Shown here: positions 17,128-24,915 of the stretch, piece after piece
Numbering within the stretch: position 1 is the first letter of the stretch
Layout of the letters: every line of letters begins with the position of its first letter
NCBI GenBank assembly: GCA_011526565.1
Contig: WYBL01000086.1
Coordinates: forward strand, 86,219 to 150,218
DNA length: 64,000 nt
Direction of reading: 5' to 3'
DNA from: Acidobacteriota bacterium
GTDB lineage: Bacteria > Acidobacteriota > Vicinamibacteria > Fen-336
Position numbers and translations under genes: made by a program
The notes under the pieces: generated by a model
What the model was told of the DNA's origin: nothing
Seen by the model: the letters and a program-made list of their open reading frames with translations, nothing else
The model's database searches: none

Positions 17128-17286
17128 GGCTCCCGTCGTGAGGAGTCGCCAGAGGCGAACCCCGGCCTGCTGGTTCCGACCAGGTCCCGCTTGCGGCGCC
17201 CTTCGGGCCAGGCGCCGCGGGCTCGCCTCTGCGGGCCCTCGGGGCCGGGCCGCGTCGTGCGGTGGCCCCGGTGCGGGAAACCTGAG

Positions 17287-17292
17287 TATATT
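17287..17292 (+). promoter_or_regulatory. candidate -10 box for the histidine-kinase gene
   Basis: TATATT stands out in an otherwise very GC-rich 200-nt gap between divergent genes. No convincing -35 is seen 16-18 nt upstream. Transcription from here would begin near 17299, leaving a leader of about 33 nt before the proposed kinase start and covering AGGAGG at 17320-17325. The rest of the gap (17128-17286) holds only GC-rich inverted repeats such as GGCGCC twice near 17195-17225. Confidence 0.4.
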
Positions 17293-17331
17293 GCGGAGCG
17301 TTCGCCCGGCCTGTCAACGAGGAGGATCGCC

Positions 17332-18510
17332 ACGCCCCCCAGCGCGACGCGCGCCCGCGAGCTGCGCCAACTGGCCGAAGCCGTGCTGGAGGCGCCCGAC
17401 CTGTCGGGCCTTTCCGCGCTGCTGACGCGAGACCTGCCCCGCGCCCTGGGGCGGGCGCGGACCTGGCTGCTGCTGTGGGATCGCAAGCTCGAGGCCTTCG
17501 AGTCGCTCACGGACGGTGGGACGCAGGCCGGGCCCGGGCAGTCTTCGCCGACGACTTCGTCCGAGGCCGGCGGTCGCTGGCTGCTCGCGGAGGGCCACCT
17601 GATCGAGGGGCCGCAGGGGCGCGAGGACCAGGTGATGGTCCCGCTGATGGCGCGCGCCGGCGTCGTCGGCATGCTGGTGCTGGGCGAGCCGGCCGCGGGC
17701 GGCCGCCGGCGCCGCCCGCCGCTGGGCCGCCGCGACGCGGCACTCGTCTCCGCTCTCGCCTCCCGCGCGGCGCTGGCCCTCGAGAACCACCTCTACCAGC
17801 GCGAGGTCGTGGCCTCCGAGCGCATGGCCGCGCTCGGCACCATGGCCGGCATGCTGGCCCACGACTTCCGCGGACCGATGACGATCATCCGCGGCTACGC
17901 CGAGACGCTGACCGACGGCGAGGTGTCGCCCTCCGACCTGCGCGCGCGCGCCGCGCTGATCGTGCAGGCGGTCGACCGCCTGGAGCGGATGACCACCGAG
18001 ACCCTCGACTTCGCCCGCGGCGGCGGCAAGCTGGCGCGGCGCACGCTGCCGCTGCGGCTGCTGCTCGAGGACTTCGCGGCCGGCCTGGCGGACGAGGTGC
18101 CGGGGGTCGCGATCCGCTCCGACTTCGCGGTCGGCAGCGAGACGATCGCGGTCGACGTCGACAAGCTGCGGCGGGTGCTGTCGAACATGGCCGCCAACGC
18201 CCGCGACGCGATGGGCGGCCAGGGCACGCTCACGCTCGCCGCCCGCGTCGCCGTGCGCGACGGAGCGCCGTGGCTGGAGCTGGTCGTGTCGGACTCCGGT
18301 CCCGGCGTGCCGCCGGAGATCCGCGAGCGCGTGTTCGAGCCGTTCGTGACCAAGGGCAAGAAGCAGGGAACGGGGCTCGGTCTCGCGGTGTCCAAGCGCT
18401 TCGTGGAGGACCACGGGGGCCTGGTCGAGCTGCTGCCGGAGGGACCCGGCGCCCGCTTCCGGATCGCGCTGCCGCTGCACCCGCCGGCGGAAGCGCCGAG
18501 GAGCGCCTGA
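17332..18510 (+). CDS. sensor histidine kinase (HisKA/HATPase) with N-terminal GAF-like region
   Basis: The kinase of about 392 residues has no membrane segment, so it is probably cytosolic. An N-terminal GAF-like region (about residues 15-150) is followed by a long helix and the H-box LAHDFRGPMTIIRGYAE. The HATPase domain shows the N-box NMAANARDAMG, G1 DSGPGVPPE, F-box FEPFVTKGKKQ and G2 GTGLGLAVSKRFVEDHGG. Autophosphorylation should pass to an unknown regulator, as no response regulator is adjacent. No standard start lies near the ideal AGGAGG at 17320-17325; the codon 6 nt after it is ACG (17332). GTG 17383 is a shorter alternative. Confidence 0.83.
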   Translation, partial: TPPSATRARELRQLAEAVLEAPDLSGLSALLTRDLPRALGRARTWLLLWDRKLEAFESLTDGGTQAGPGQSSPTTSSEAGGRWLLAEGHLIEGPQGREDQVMVPLMARAGVVGMLVLGEPAAGGRRRRPPLGRRDAALVSALASRAALALENHLYQREVVASERMAALGTMAGMLAHDFRGPMTIIRGYAETLTDGEVSPSDLRARAALIVQAVDRLERMTTETLDFARGGGKLARRTLPLRLLLEDFAAGLADEVPGVAIRSDFAVGSETIAVDVDKLRRVLSNMAANARDAMGGQGTLTLAARVAVRDGAPWLELVVSDSGPGVPPEIRERVFEPFVTKGKKQGTGLGLAVSKRFVEDHGGLVELLPEGPGARFRIALPLHPPAEAPRSA

Positions 18511-19022
18511 TGCGCCGCCGCCTGTTGTCCGCCGCCCTGCCGCTGTTCGCCCTGCTCTCCGCCGGCTGCACGTCCGCCGACCCGAAAGCGACGCTCGCCG
18601 TCTTGAACGTCGAGACCTACTGGGCGGTCCAGAAGCAGGTGGGCGACCAGCTCTACATCGCGGCGACGATCCGCTTCGAGCTGCGCAACACCGGGCAGCA
18701 GCCGCTCGACTACCTGCTCGCCACCGCGACCTTCAAGCGCAAGGGCTTCGAGCAGGTCGACTGGGGCACGGCCTTCGAGCTCGTGACCCCGCCCGGCAAG
18801 GCGCTGCAGCCCGGCCAGAGCATCGTCTACCACCTGCAGTCCGACACCCACTACTTCTCGAACGGAACGCCGGAGTCGATGTTCGACCACCCGGACTTCA
18901 AGGACGCGTTCGCGACGCTGTTCCTGCGCGTGGGGCCCTCGCCGTGGGTGGAGTTCGCGAAAGCCGACGTGCCGCGGCGCATCGGCAGCCTGGCCGCGGC
19001 GGAAACGGCAGCGACGCCGTAG
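18510..19022 (+). CDS. lipoprotein of unknown function, coupled to histidine kinase
   Basis: The 170-residue product starts with a clear lipoprotein signal (LPLFALLSAGC, Cys around residue 20). The mature part looks like one beta-sandwich (YIAATIRFELRNTGQQPLDYLLATATF), reminiscent of FxLYD or immunoglobulin-like domains found in exported proteins. The ATG overlaps the kinase stop by one base (TGATG), indicating translational coupling. It could be an accessory sensor or envelope component for the kinase, but it has no recognised enzyme motif. Confidence 0.75.
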   Translation: MRRRLLSAALPLFALLSAGCTSADPKATLAVLNVETYWAVQKQVGDQLYIAATIRFELRNTGQQPLDYLLATATFKRKGFEQVDWGTAFELVTPPGKALQPGQSIVYHLQSDTHYFSNGTPESMFDHPDFKDAFATLFLRVGPSPWVEFAKADVPRRIGSLAAAETAATP

Positions 19023-19116
19023 GGGGCTGACGCCGGTTTCGAGGGAACGGACGCGACACGTGCACGTTGCGCCCCCCAGTGGCGACGACCGATCCGGTAG
19101 TAGCTGTGGCGGCTCC

Positions 19117-19278
19117 GCAGGCCTACGGTGGCCTGCTTGGTGGTGGTCGGCCCCGGCCGGTCCGGCGTCAAGGCGCCTCGCTGTCGCTCGGCCCCTCGCT
19201 TCGCGAGGGCTCCGGCCCTGACACCGGCCCGTCCGGAGCCGATGGGTCCTTCGCAGGCCACCTACGGCCTGCGAAGGA
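19117..19278. repeat. cluster of palindromic hairpins upstream of the S23 gene
   Basis: Three hairpins lie in the gap between the lipoprotein and the S23 gene. Hairpin A is 19117-19136 (arms GCAGGCC/GGCCTGC, loop TACGGT). Hairpin B is 19193-19209 (CCCTCGC/GCGAGGG, 3-nt loop). Hairpin C is 19247-19278 with a perfect 13-bp stem (TCCTTCGCAGGCC and its complement, 6-nt loop). A and C share the same inner arms. The 3' arm of C ends in the AAGGA that should be the ribosome-binding site for the gene at 19286. The rest of 19023-19116 has no recognisable feature. Confidence 0.75.
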
Positions 19279-19285
19279 GACCGTC

Positions 19286-19747
19286 ATGAGTAACGAGATC
19301 GGTCGTCACCACTCGCCGGTTGCGGGCACCGGTGCGGGCGCGGTTGCGGTGACGGCGACGGACGGGCACGTGGACGTGGACGTGGACGGCCACGGGTGTG
19401 CCGGGGTGCTCCTCGATGCCGAGAAGCTGGACTGTTATCGGCTGGCCGTGGCGTTTCAGCCTTTGGCGGCCGAGCTGGTGGCGAAGGCCGGGTACAACCT
19501 GCGGGATCAGTTCGAGAGAGCTGCGCTGTCGATCGCGCTGAATGTTGCCGAGGGTGCGGCTCGGAGGTCTGGGCGCGAGAGGCGGAGGTTCTACGAGATC
19601 GCTCGGGGTTCGGCGGCCGAGTGTGGGGCTCTGATCGCGGTTCTGCAGGCCAGAGGACTGGTGACGCCGGAGGCGGCGCGGGATGCGCGGCACAAGGTCG
19701 TGCGGCTGGTGCAGATGCTGAGCAAGATGCAGGCGAGGCTGCGGTAG
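19286..19747 (+). CDS. four-helix-bundle protein of the 23S rRNA-intervening-sequence (S23) family
   Basis: Residues from about 50 to 153 match the S23/IVP four-helix-bundle family: KLDCYRLAVAFQPLAAELV, LRDQFERAALSIALNVAEGAAR, GRERRRFYEIARGSAAECGALI and a final helix VVRLVQMLSKMQARL. Homologues form pentameric barrels and occur in rRNA intervening sequences, near retroelements, or alone; their function is unclear. The extra N-terminus is Gly/Ala-rich with a Val-Asp repeat (DVDVDG). Codon use is less GC-biased at third positions than in neighbours (for example AAT, GTT, TCT), a sign of transfer. Downstream 19748-19926 shows no gene. Confidence 0.8.
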   Translation: MSNEIGRHHSPVAGTGAGAVAVTATDGHVDVDVDGHGCAGVLLDAEKLDCYRLAVAFQPLAAELVAKAGYNLRDQFERAALSIALNVAEGAARRSGRERRRFYEIARGSAAECGALIAVLQARGLVTPEAARDARHKVVRLVQMLSKMQARLR

Positions 19748-19926
19748 TGGGGCGGCGTGGGCTCCCGCCACGAGTTGCGCCCGTGGGTCGGCGCGGCTTG
19801 CTTACGAAGGTGCCCCCCGGGGAGCGAGCCACGGTTCACGACGGCTCGCCGGCGGGGGGGAACCCTGACTCCGCCTGCGGCGGCACGGACGGGGCACCTG
19901 CACGTGTACGGGCACGGCGCCGCGGC

Positions 19927-20613
19927 CTACCTCTGCAGCGCCGCCACCCTGGAGAAGCTGCTGGTCTCCGAGCGGCACCAGGTTTCGTAGTCGGGGGCGG
20001 ACTCGTCCACGGGTGCGCCGTGGGTCGCGAAGGCGGCTTGCGAGAAGCTCGTGGTGAGGCCCACCACGCGCATGCCGGCGGCGCGGGCGGCGCGCACTCC
20101 CATCGGGGCGTCCTCGAATGCCAGGCAGCGCACAGGGTCGGCGCCGACGCGCTGCGCGGCGAGCAGGAACACGTCGGGCCACGGCTTGCCGCGGCCCGCC
20201 TCGTCGCTGCGGGCGATCGCGCGGAAGCGGGGCCGCAGGCCCAGTTCCGCGAACGAGTGCTCGACGTTCTCGGGTGGCGCCGAGGTGGCGACGGCCGCGG
20301 GGATGCCCGCCGCGTCGAGCGCGTCGAGCAGGGGCACGAGGCCCGGCAGCGGTCGCAGCCGGCCGTGCGACAGCTCCCGGTACAAGGTCTCCTTCTCGTC
20401 GGCGAAGGTGCGGATCTCCTCTCGCGACAACTCGCGGCCGAACAGGATCGGCATGATCTCGGAGTTGGTCTTGCCGTCGAGCCTCGCGCGGTCCGCTTCC
20501 GTCAGGGGTGGCAGGCCGTGGCGGGCGACGAAGACCTGGAACGCGTCCGTGTGGAACGGCATGTTGTCGGTCAGCGTCCCGTCCAGGTCGAACACGAAGG
20601 CGGCGTAGCTCAT
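19927..20613 (-). CDS. HAD-superfamily phosphatase (beta-phosphoglucomutase-like)
   Basis: The protein of 228 residues is a HAD subfamily IA hydrolase. Motif I is VFDLDGTLTDN (nucleophilic Asp and acid/base Asp), motif II is ATSAPPENVEH, motif III is the Lys in GRGKPWPD, and motif IV is FEDAPMGVRAARAAGM. An alpha-helical cap (residues 20-85) places it with sugar-phosphate phosphatases and phosphoglucomutases. Its ATG overlaps the LarB-like gene stop by 4 nt, so the two products are made together. The substrate is unknown; a phosphate-ester intermediate in a cofactor pathway is one possibility. Confidence 0.87.
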   Translation of the reverse strand: MSYAAFVFDLDGTLTDNMPFHTDAFQVFVARHGLPPLTEADRARLDGKTNSEIMPILFGRELSREEIRTFADEKETLYRELSHGRLRPLPGLVPLLDALDAAGIPAAVATSAPPENVEHSFAELGLRPRFRAIARSDEAGRGKPWPDVFLLAAQRVGADPVRCLAFEDAPMGVRAARAAGMRVVGLTTSFSQAAFATHGAPVDESAPDYETWCRSETSSFSRVAALQR

Positions 20614-21383
20614 CGTCGCGCCGCTCCCCCGCGCAGCCGGCGCAGCATCGTCGCGGCCAGCACGCCGGCGCCGAAGCCGTTGTCGATGTTGACGGCGGCG
20701 ACGCCCGAGGCGCAGGAGTTGAGCATCGCCAGCAGGGCCGCCAGGCCCTGGAACGAGGCGCCGTAGCCGATGCTGGTCGGCACCGCGATCACCGGGGCGT
20801 CGACCAGGCCCGCGACGACCGAAGGCAGGGCACCCTCCATGCCGGCGGCGACGATCACCACGTCGGCGGCGCGAAGCGCTTCGACGCGGCCCAGCAGCCG
20901 GTGCAGGCCGGCCACGCCCACGTCGCTGATGCGCTCGACCTTCGCGCCGTAGAGCTCCGCGGTCAGTGCGGCCTCCTCGGCGACCGGAAGGTCGGAGGTG
21001 CCGGCGCAGACGACCGCGACGCGGCCGCGCAGCGCGCGCGCGCGGCGCCGGCCCGGCACGCTCACGCAGCGGGCCAGGGCATGCTCCTGCGCCTTCGGGA
21101 AGCGGGCGAGCAGCGCGGCGCGGGCCTCGTCGCCGGCGCGGGTGACGAGCGCCGCCTGGCCGCGCGCGGCGATCCGCTCGACGATCGCCACGCACTGCTC
21201 GGGCGTCTTGCCGGCGCCGAACACGGCCTCCGGGAAGCCGGTGCGCAACGCGCGGTGGTGGTCGACCTGGGCGAAGCCGAGGTCCTCGAAAGGCAGGCGC
21301 GCGAGTTGCTCCAGCGCGGCATCGGGGGCGAGGCGGCGGACGCGCACGTCCTCGAGCAGGCGGCGCAGGCGATTCGGGTCCAT
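20610..21383 (-). CDS. larB: LarB-like pyridinium-3,5-biscarboxylate mononucleotide synthase
   Basis: The C-terminal PurE/AIR-carboxylase-like domain is typical of LarB: VAVVCAGTSDLPVAEEAALTAE, GAKVERISDVGVAGLHRL, MEGALPSVVAGLV, VPTSIGYGASFQGLAALLAMLNSC and AAVNIDNGFGAG. LarB carboxylates and hydrolyses nicotinic acid adenine dinucleotide as the first step of nickel-pincer-nucleotide cofactor synthesis. The 257-residue size and the Cys in LNSCASG fit the family. Neither larC nor larE is visible here; instead the gene is coupled to a HAD phosphatase. It is divergent from the glycosyltransferase gene. Confidence 0.87.
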   Translation of the reverse strand: MDPNRLRRLLEDVRVRRLAPDAALEQLARLPFEDLGFAQVDHHRALRTGFPEAVFGAGKTPEQCVAIVERIAARGQAALVTRAGDEARAALLARFPKAQEHALARCVSVPGRRRARALRGRVAVVCAGTSDLPVAEEAALTAELYGAKVERISDVGVAGLHRLLGRVEALRAADVVIVAAGMEGALPSVVAGLVDAPVIAVPTSIGYGASFQGLAALLAMLNSCASGVAAVNIDNGFGAGVLAATMLRRLRGGAARR

Positions 21384-21447
21384 GCCCCTGATTAGCCCCT
21401 GTCGGCCAGCCGCTTGCAAGCCCCCCAAATACCGGGAGCACCGGGGT

Positions 21448-21477
21448 TTGACAGGGCGCCACGGGCGGCGGGAGACT
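21448..21477 (+). promoter_or_regulatory. candidate sigma-70-type promoter for the GT2 gene
   Basis: A perfect TTGACA at 21448-21453 is followed after 18 nt by GAGACT (21472-21477), a weak -10. A transcript would begin near 21485, giving a leader of about 200 nt that contains three stem-loops before the glycosyltransferase start. The -35 match is notable in this GC-rich background, but the -10 is poor. Confidence 0.45.
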
Positions 21478-21532
21478 CTGTCCAGCCCGCACGGGTGCGC
21501 GCTCGCGCGCCCGGGAACGAGAAGCGAATAGT

Positions 21533-21630
21533 GGACTGGCCGCCGGACGTGACCGGCGCCCTCGCCAGTCCGACTCCCGAGGTAGAGGCTAAAGGGAGCG
21601 CCGCCGCCCGGCGAAGCCGCGTCCGGGCGG
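21533..21630 (+). promoter_or_regulatory. structured 5' leader, possible cis-regulatory RNA
   Basis: Three consecutive stems can be drawn. The first is 21533-21540 with 21564-21571 (GGACTGGC and its exact complement), enclosing a 6-bp inner stem CGCCGG/CCGGCG with loop ACGTGA. The second is 21574-21578 with 21594-21598 (CTCCC/GGGAG), loop GAGGTAGAGGCTAAA. The third is 21604-21611 with 21623-21630 (CCGCCCGG/CCGGGCGG). The unpaired purine-rich loop resembles known riboswitch junctions, yet the whole does not match any class I can recall. It precedes the GT2 gene by about 50 nt. Confidence 0.45.
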
Positions 21631-21682
21631 GGGTGGGCGTTTCGGATTCCGGCTGATCGAAGGAAGTCGCGCAAGACCCGCC

Positions 21683-23167
21683 ATGAGCCCGCTCGAGATC
21701 GGCATCCTGGGCCTCTATTTCCTGGTCCTCGTCATCCTGGCCATCTTCGGCCTCCACCGTTACGTGATGGTCTACCTGTACTACCGGCACGCCGACCGCA
21801 GGGCGCTGCCGGAGCCGCTGCCCGAGACGCTGCCGCGGGTGACGGTGCAACTCCCGCTCTACAACGAGATGTACGTGGTCGACCGGCTGCTGGCTTCGGT
21901 GGCCGAACTGCGCTACCCGCGCGAGCTGCTCGACGTGCAGGTGCTGGACGACTCGACCGACGAGACCCGCCGCATCGCCGCCGCCGCCGTGGAGCGCCTC
22001 CGCGAGCGGGGGATCGACGCCCACTACATCCACCGCGCAGACCGCACCGGCTTCAAGGCCGGCGCCCTCGACAACGGGCTGCACACGGCGAAGGGCAGCC
22101 TGGTCGCCATCTTCGACGCCGACTTCGTGGTGCCGCCCGACTTCCTCGAGAAGCTGGTCGGCCACTTCGAGGACCCGAAGGTGGCGCTCGTCCAGGCGCG
22201 CTGGGGCCACATCAACCGCGACCACTCGCTCTTGACCCAGATCCAGTCGATCCTGCTCGACGGCCACTTCATCCTCGAGCACGGCGGCCGCAACCGCGGC
22301 GGGCGCTTCTTCAACTTCAACGGCACCGCCGGCATCTGGCGCAAGGAGGCGATCGGCGACGCCGGCGGCTGGCAGCACGACACGCTGACCGAGGACCTCG
22401 ACCTGTCCTACCGCGCCCAGCTCCGCGGCTGGCGCTTCGTGTTCGTGCAGGACCTGGTCAGCCCCGCCGAGGTGCCGGTCGAGATGAACGCCTTCAAGGG
22501 CCAGCAGCACCGCTGGGCCAAGGGCTCGATCCAGACCTGCCTCAAGCTGCTGCCGAAGATCCTGGCCTCGCCGGTGCCGCTGCCGGTCAAGGTCGAGGCG
22601 ACCTTCCACCTGACCGCCAACTTCGCCTACCCGCTGATGGTGCTCTTGTCGCTGCTGATGTTCCCGGCGATGGTGATCCGCTACGACATGGGCTTCTACG
22701 AGATGCTGATCGTCGACGTGCCGCTGTTCCTGGGCGCGACGATGAGCGTGTGCTCGTTCTACTCGGTCTCGCAGCGCGAGACCGCGGGCAACGCCTGGCG
22801 CAGCCGGATCAAGTACCTGCCGGCGGTGCTGGCGACCGGGATCGGGCTCTCGGTCAACAACGCCAAGGCCGTGATGGAGGCCCTGGCCGGCCACGGCGGC
22901 GAGTTCGTGCGCACGCCCAAGTACAAGGTCGAGGGCGCGAGCGACGCCTGGAAGCACAAGCGTTACCGCGGCGCGCTCAACTTCGCGCCGTTCCTGGAGC
23001 TGGTGCTGGCCTTCTACTTCGCGGCGATGGGCTGGTACGCGCTGACCCACGCGATCTGGGGCACGCTGCCGTTCATCCTCATCTTCATGTCGGGCTATGG
23101 TTACACCGCCCTGATGTCGCTGCTGCAGAACCTCGACTTCGCGAGGCTGCGCGCGCAGGAGGCCTGA
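21683..23167 (+). CDS. processive family 2 glycosyltransferase (cellulose-synthase/CslA-like)
   Basis: The enzyme of 494 residues has an N-terminal membrane segment, a cytosolic GT-A domain and a C-terminal cluster of four membrane helices. The catalytic motifs of processive beta-glycan synthases are all present: VLDDSTDET, IFDADFVVP, the acceptor-side TEDLDLSYR and the product-binding QQHRWAKG (the QxxRW motif). It should polymerise a sugar nucleotide into an exported polysaccharide such as a glucan or mannan. No PilZ domain is visible. It is preceded by a structured leader and followed after 37 nt by an NAD-binding protein. Confidence 0.9.
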   Translation: MSPLEIGILGLYFLVLVILAIFGLHRYVMVYLYYRHADRRALPEPLPETLPRVTVQLPLYNEMYVVDRLLASVAELRYPRELLDVQVLDDSTDETRRIAAAAVERLRERGIDAHYIHRADRTGFKAGALDNGLHTAKGSLVAIFDADFVVPPDFLEKLVGHFEDPKVALVQARWGHINRDHSLLTQIQSILLDGHFILEHGGRNRGGRFFNFNGTAGIWRKEAIGDAGGWQHDTLTEDLDLSYRAQLRGWRFVFVQDLVSPAEVPVEMNAFKGQQHRWAKGSIQTCLKLLPKILASPVPLPVKVEATFHLTANFAYPLMVLLSLLMFPAMVIRYDMGFYEMLIVDVPLFLGATMSVCSFYSVSQRETAGNAWRSRIKYLPAVLATGIGLSVNNAKAVMEALAGHGGEFVRTPKYKVEGASDAWKHKRYRGALNFAPFLELVLAFYFAAMGWYALTHAIWGTLPFILIFMSGYGYTALMSLLQNLDFARLRAQEA

Positions 23168-23204
23168 CGGCCGGGCCGAGCGGGGCGCCTGGAGGACAAG
23201 CACC

Positions 23205-24890
23205 ATGGACATCCGCGGCAAGAGCGTCCTGATCCTCGGCGGCTACGGCCTGGTCGGCCAGGCCATCGCCCGCCGGCTGCTGCCCGAGCGGCCGCGCCGG
23301 CTGATCCTGCTCTCGCTCAAGCGCGAGGAGGCGGAGGCCGCCGTCGCCGACATCGGCCCGGAAGCCGGCGAGTGCGAGCTGGCCGCCGCCTGGGGCGACG
23401 TCTTCACGTTCGGCGACGTGAAGGACGCGCCGCGGGCGCAGAACTACGCGGACGCGGCGTTCCGCACGCGGCTGATCGAGTCGCTGACCGAGCCGCTCTC
23501 GGACGAGGCCGCGGCCGAGTACTGGCTGCACCAGCTCGTCACCCGCGAGCGCCCGGACGTCATCATCGACGCGGTCAACACCGCGACCGGCATCGCCTAC
23601 CAGGACATCTACAAGACCAGCCGCCAGGCCGCCCAGGCGCTGAAGGACGGCGCCGACCTGCGCGGCAGCCTGGAGATGCTGCTCGTCACCGACTACGTGC
23701 CGCAGCTCATCCGCCACGTGCAGGTGCTGTACCAGGCGATGGTCCAGGCCGGCACCAAGGCCTACGTCAAGATCGGCACCTCGGGCACCGGCGGCATGGG
23801 GCTCAACATCCCCTACACCCACTCCGAGGAGAAGCCGTCGCGGGTGCTGCTCAGCAAGAGCGCCCTGGCCGGCGCCCACACCCTGCTGCTGTTCCTGATG
23901 GCGCGCACGCCCGGCGGCCCGATCACCAAGGAGATCAAGCCGGCGGCGGCGATCGCCTGGAAGCGGGTCGGCTACGGCGAGGTGGTCCGCCGCGGCCAGC
24001 CGGTGCCGCTCTACGACGCGCCGCTGGAGGCGGCCGAGGCGCTGGTCGCCGGCACCCGCTTCGCGCCCCACGACGCCTCGCGCGGCCGGGCCACCGGCGA
24101 GACGATGAAGAACGTCTTCATCGACACCGGCGAGAACGGCATCTTCTCGCTCGAGGAGTTCGCGGCGATCACCACCGGCGAGCAGATGGAGTTCGTCACC
24201 CCGGAGGAGATCGCCGAGGTGGTGGCGCAGGAGCTCTCGGGCGGCAACACCGGCCACGACGTGATCAACGCCCTCGACAACGCCGTGATGGGCCCGACCT
24301 ACCGCGCCGGCCTGATGCGCCACTGGGCGCTCGAGAAGCTGCGCAACCTCGAGCAGCAGCATGGAGTGCGCTCGATCGCCTTCGAGAACCTGGGCCCGCC
24401 CCGGCTCTCCAAGCTGCTGCACGAGGCCGACCTGCTGCGCCGCTCGTTCGAGACGATGGGCGCGGTGCGGGCGACGACGCCGGAGGAGCTGTCGAAGCGG
24501 CTGCTGGCCGACCTCGAGCGCGACGCCGCGCATCGCGCCGAGATCGTCTCGATCGGGATTCCGATCCTGCTGCCGGACGGACGCCTGCTGCGCGGGCCCG
24601 AGTGCAAGATCCCGCCGGTCTCGGCGCCTGGCGACACGCTGCCGCTGACGCCCGAGAACGTCGAGAAATGGGCGCACGCGGGCTGGGTCGACCTGCGCCT
24701 CGCCAACATGAAGGCGTGGCGCGAGCGCTTCGAGGCGATCGAGCGCGAGATCGCGGCGATCCCGGCCGGCGACACGTCCTCGCGCTTCCTGCGCGACCGC
24801 CAGTTCTGGGGCGAAGCCGGCGTGATCCAGCCGGGCAAGGTCGTGGGCTGGATCTTCGCGGTCGAGGAGCAGGGCGCGCGCATGAAGTGA
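23205..24890 (+). CDS. large NAD(P)-binding Rossmann-fold protein of unknown function
   Basis: This 561-residue protein starts with a dinucleotide-binding fold (SVLILGGYGLVGQAIARRLL) of the extended SDR or saccharopine-dehydrogenase-like type. Other recognisable stretches are RPDVIIDAVNTATGIAY, YVKIGTSGTGGMGLNIPYTHSEE (a Tyr and a Lys that could act in catalysis, though not in a standard YxxxK), and a C-terminal alpha-helical third. I cannot assign a substrate. It lies between the glycosyltransferase and a cation-efflux gene with short gaps, so co-expression with polysaccharide synthesis is possible. ATG 23205 follows GGAGGACAAG. Confidence 0.65.
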   Translation: MDIRGKSVLILGGYGLVGQAIARRLLPERPRRLILLSLKREEAEAAVADIGPEAGECELAAAWGDVFTFGDVKDAPRAQNYADAAFRTRLIESLTEPLSDEAAAEYWLHQLVTRERPDVIIDAVNTATGIAYQDIYKTSRQAAQALKDGADLRGSLEMLLVTDYVPQLIRHVQVLYQAMVQAGTKAYVKIGTSGTGGMGLNIPYTHSEEKPSRVLLSKSALAGAHTLLLFLMARTPGGPITKEIKPAAAIAWKRVGYGEVVRRGQPVPLYDAPLEAAEALVAGTRFAPHDASRGRATGETMKNVFIDTGENGIFSLEEFAAITTGEQMEFVTPEEIAEVVAQELSGGNTGHDVINALDNAVMGPTYRAGLMRHWALEKLRNLEQQHGVRSIAFENLGPPRLSKLLHEADLLRRSFETMGAVRATTPEELSKRLLADLERDAAHRAEIVSIGIPILLPDGRLLRGPECKIPPVSAPGDTLPLTPENVEKWAHAGWVDLRLANMKAWRERFEAIEREIAAIPAGDTSSRFLRDRQFWGEAGVIQPGKVVGWIFAVEEQGARMK

Positions 24891-24915
24891 GGCTGCGGCC
24901 TCACGGGAGAGCGTC

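Noticed and set aside
19757..19990. Open frame downstream of the S23 gene
   Set aside because: It overlaps the 3' end of the HAD gene in antisense, has biased codon content only because of GC, and lacks a ribosome-binding site and recognisable domain.
21533..21630. Lysine, FMN, TPP or cyclic di-GMP riboswitch
   Set aside because: The GAGGTAGAGG loop recalls the lysine class, but the conserved remainder of its junction and arms are not found, and the other classes' core sequences are absent. Kept as an unassigned leader.
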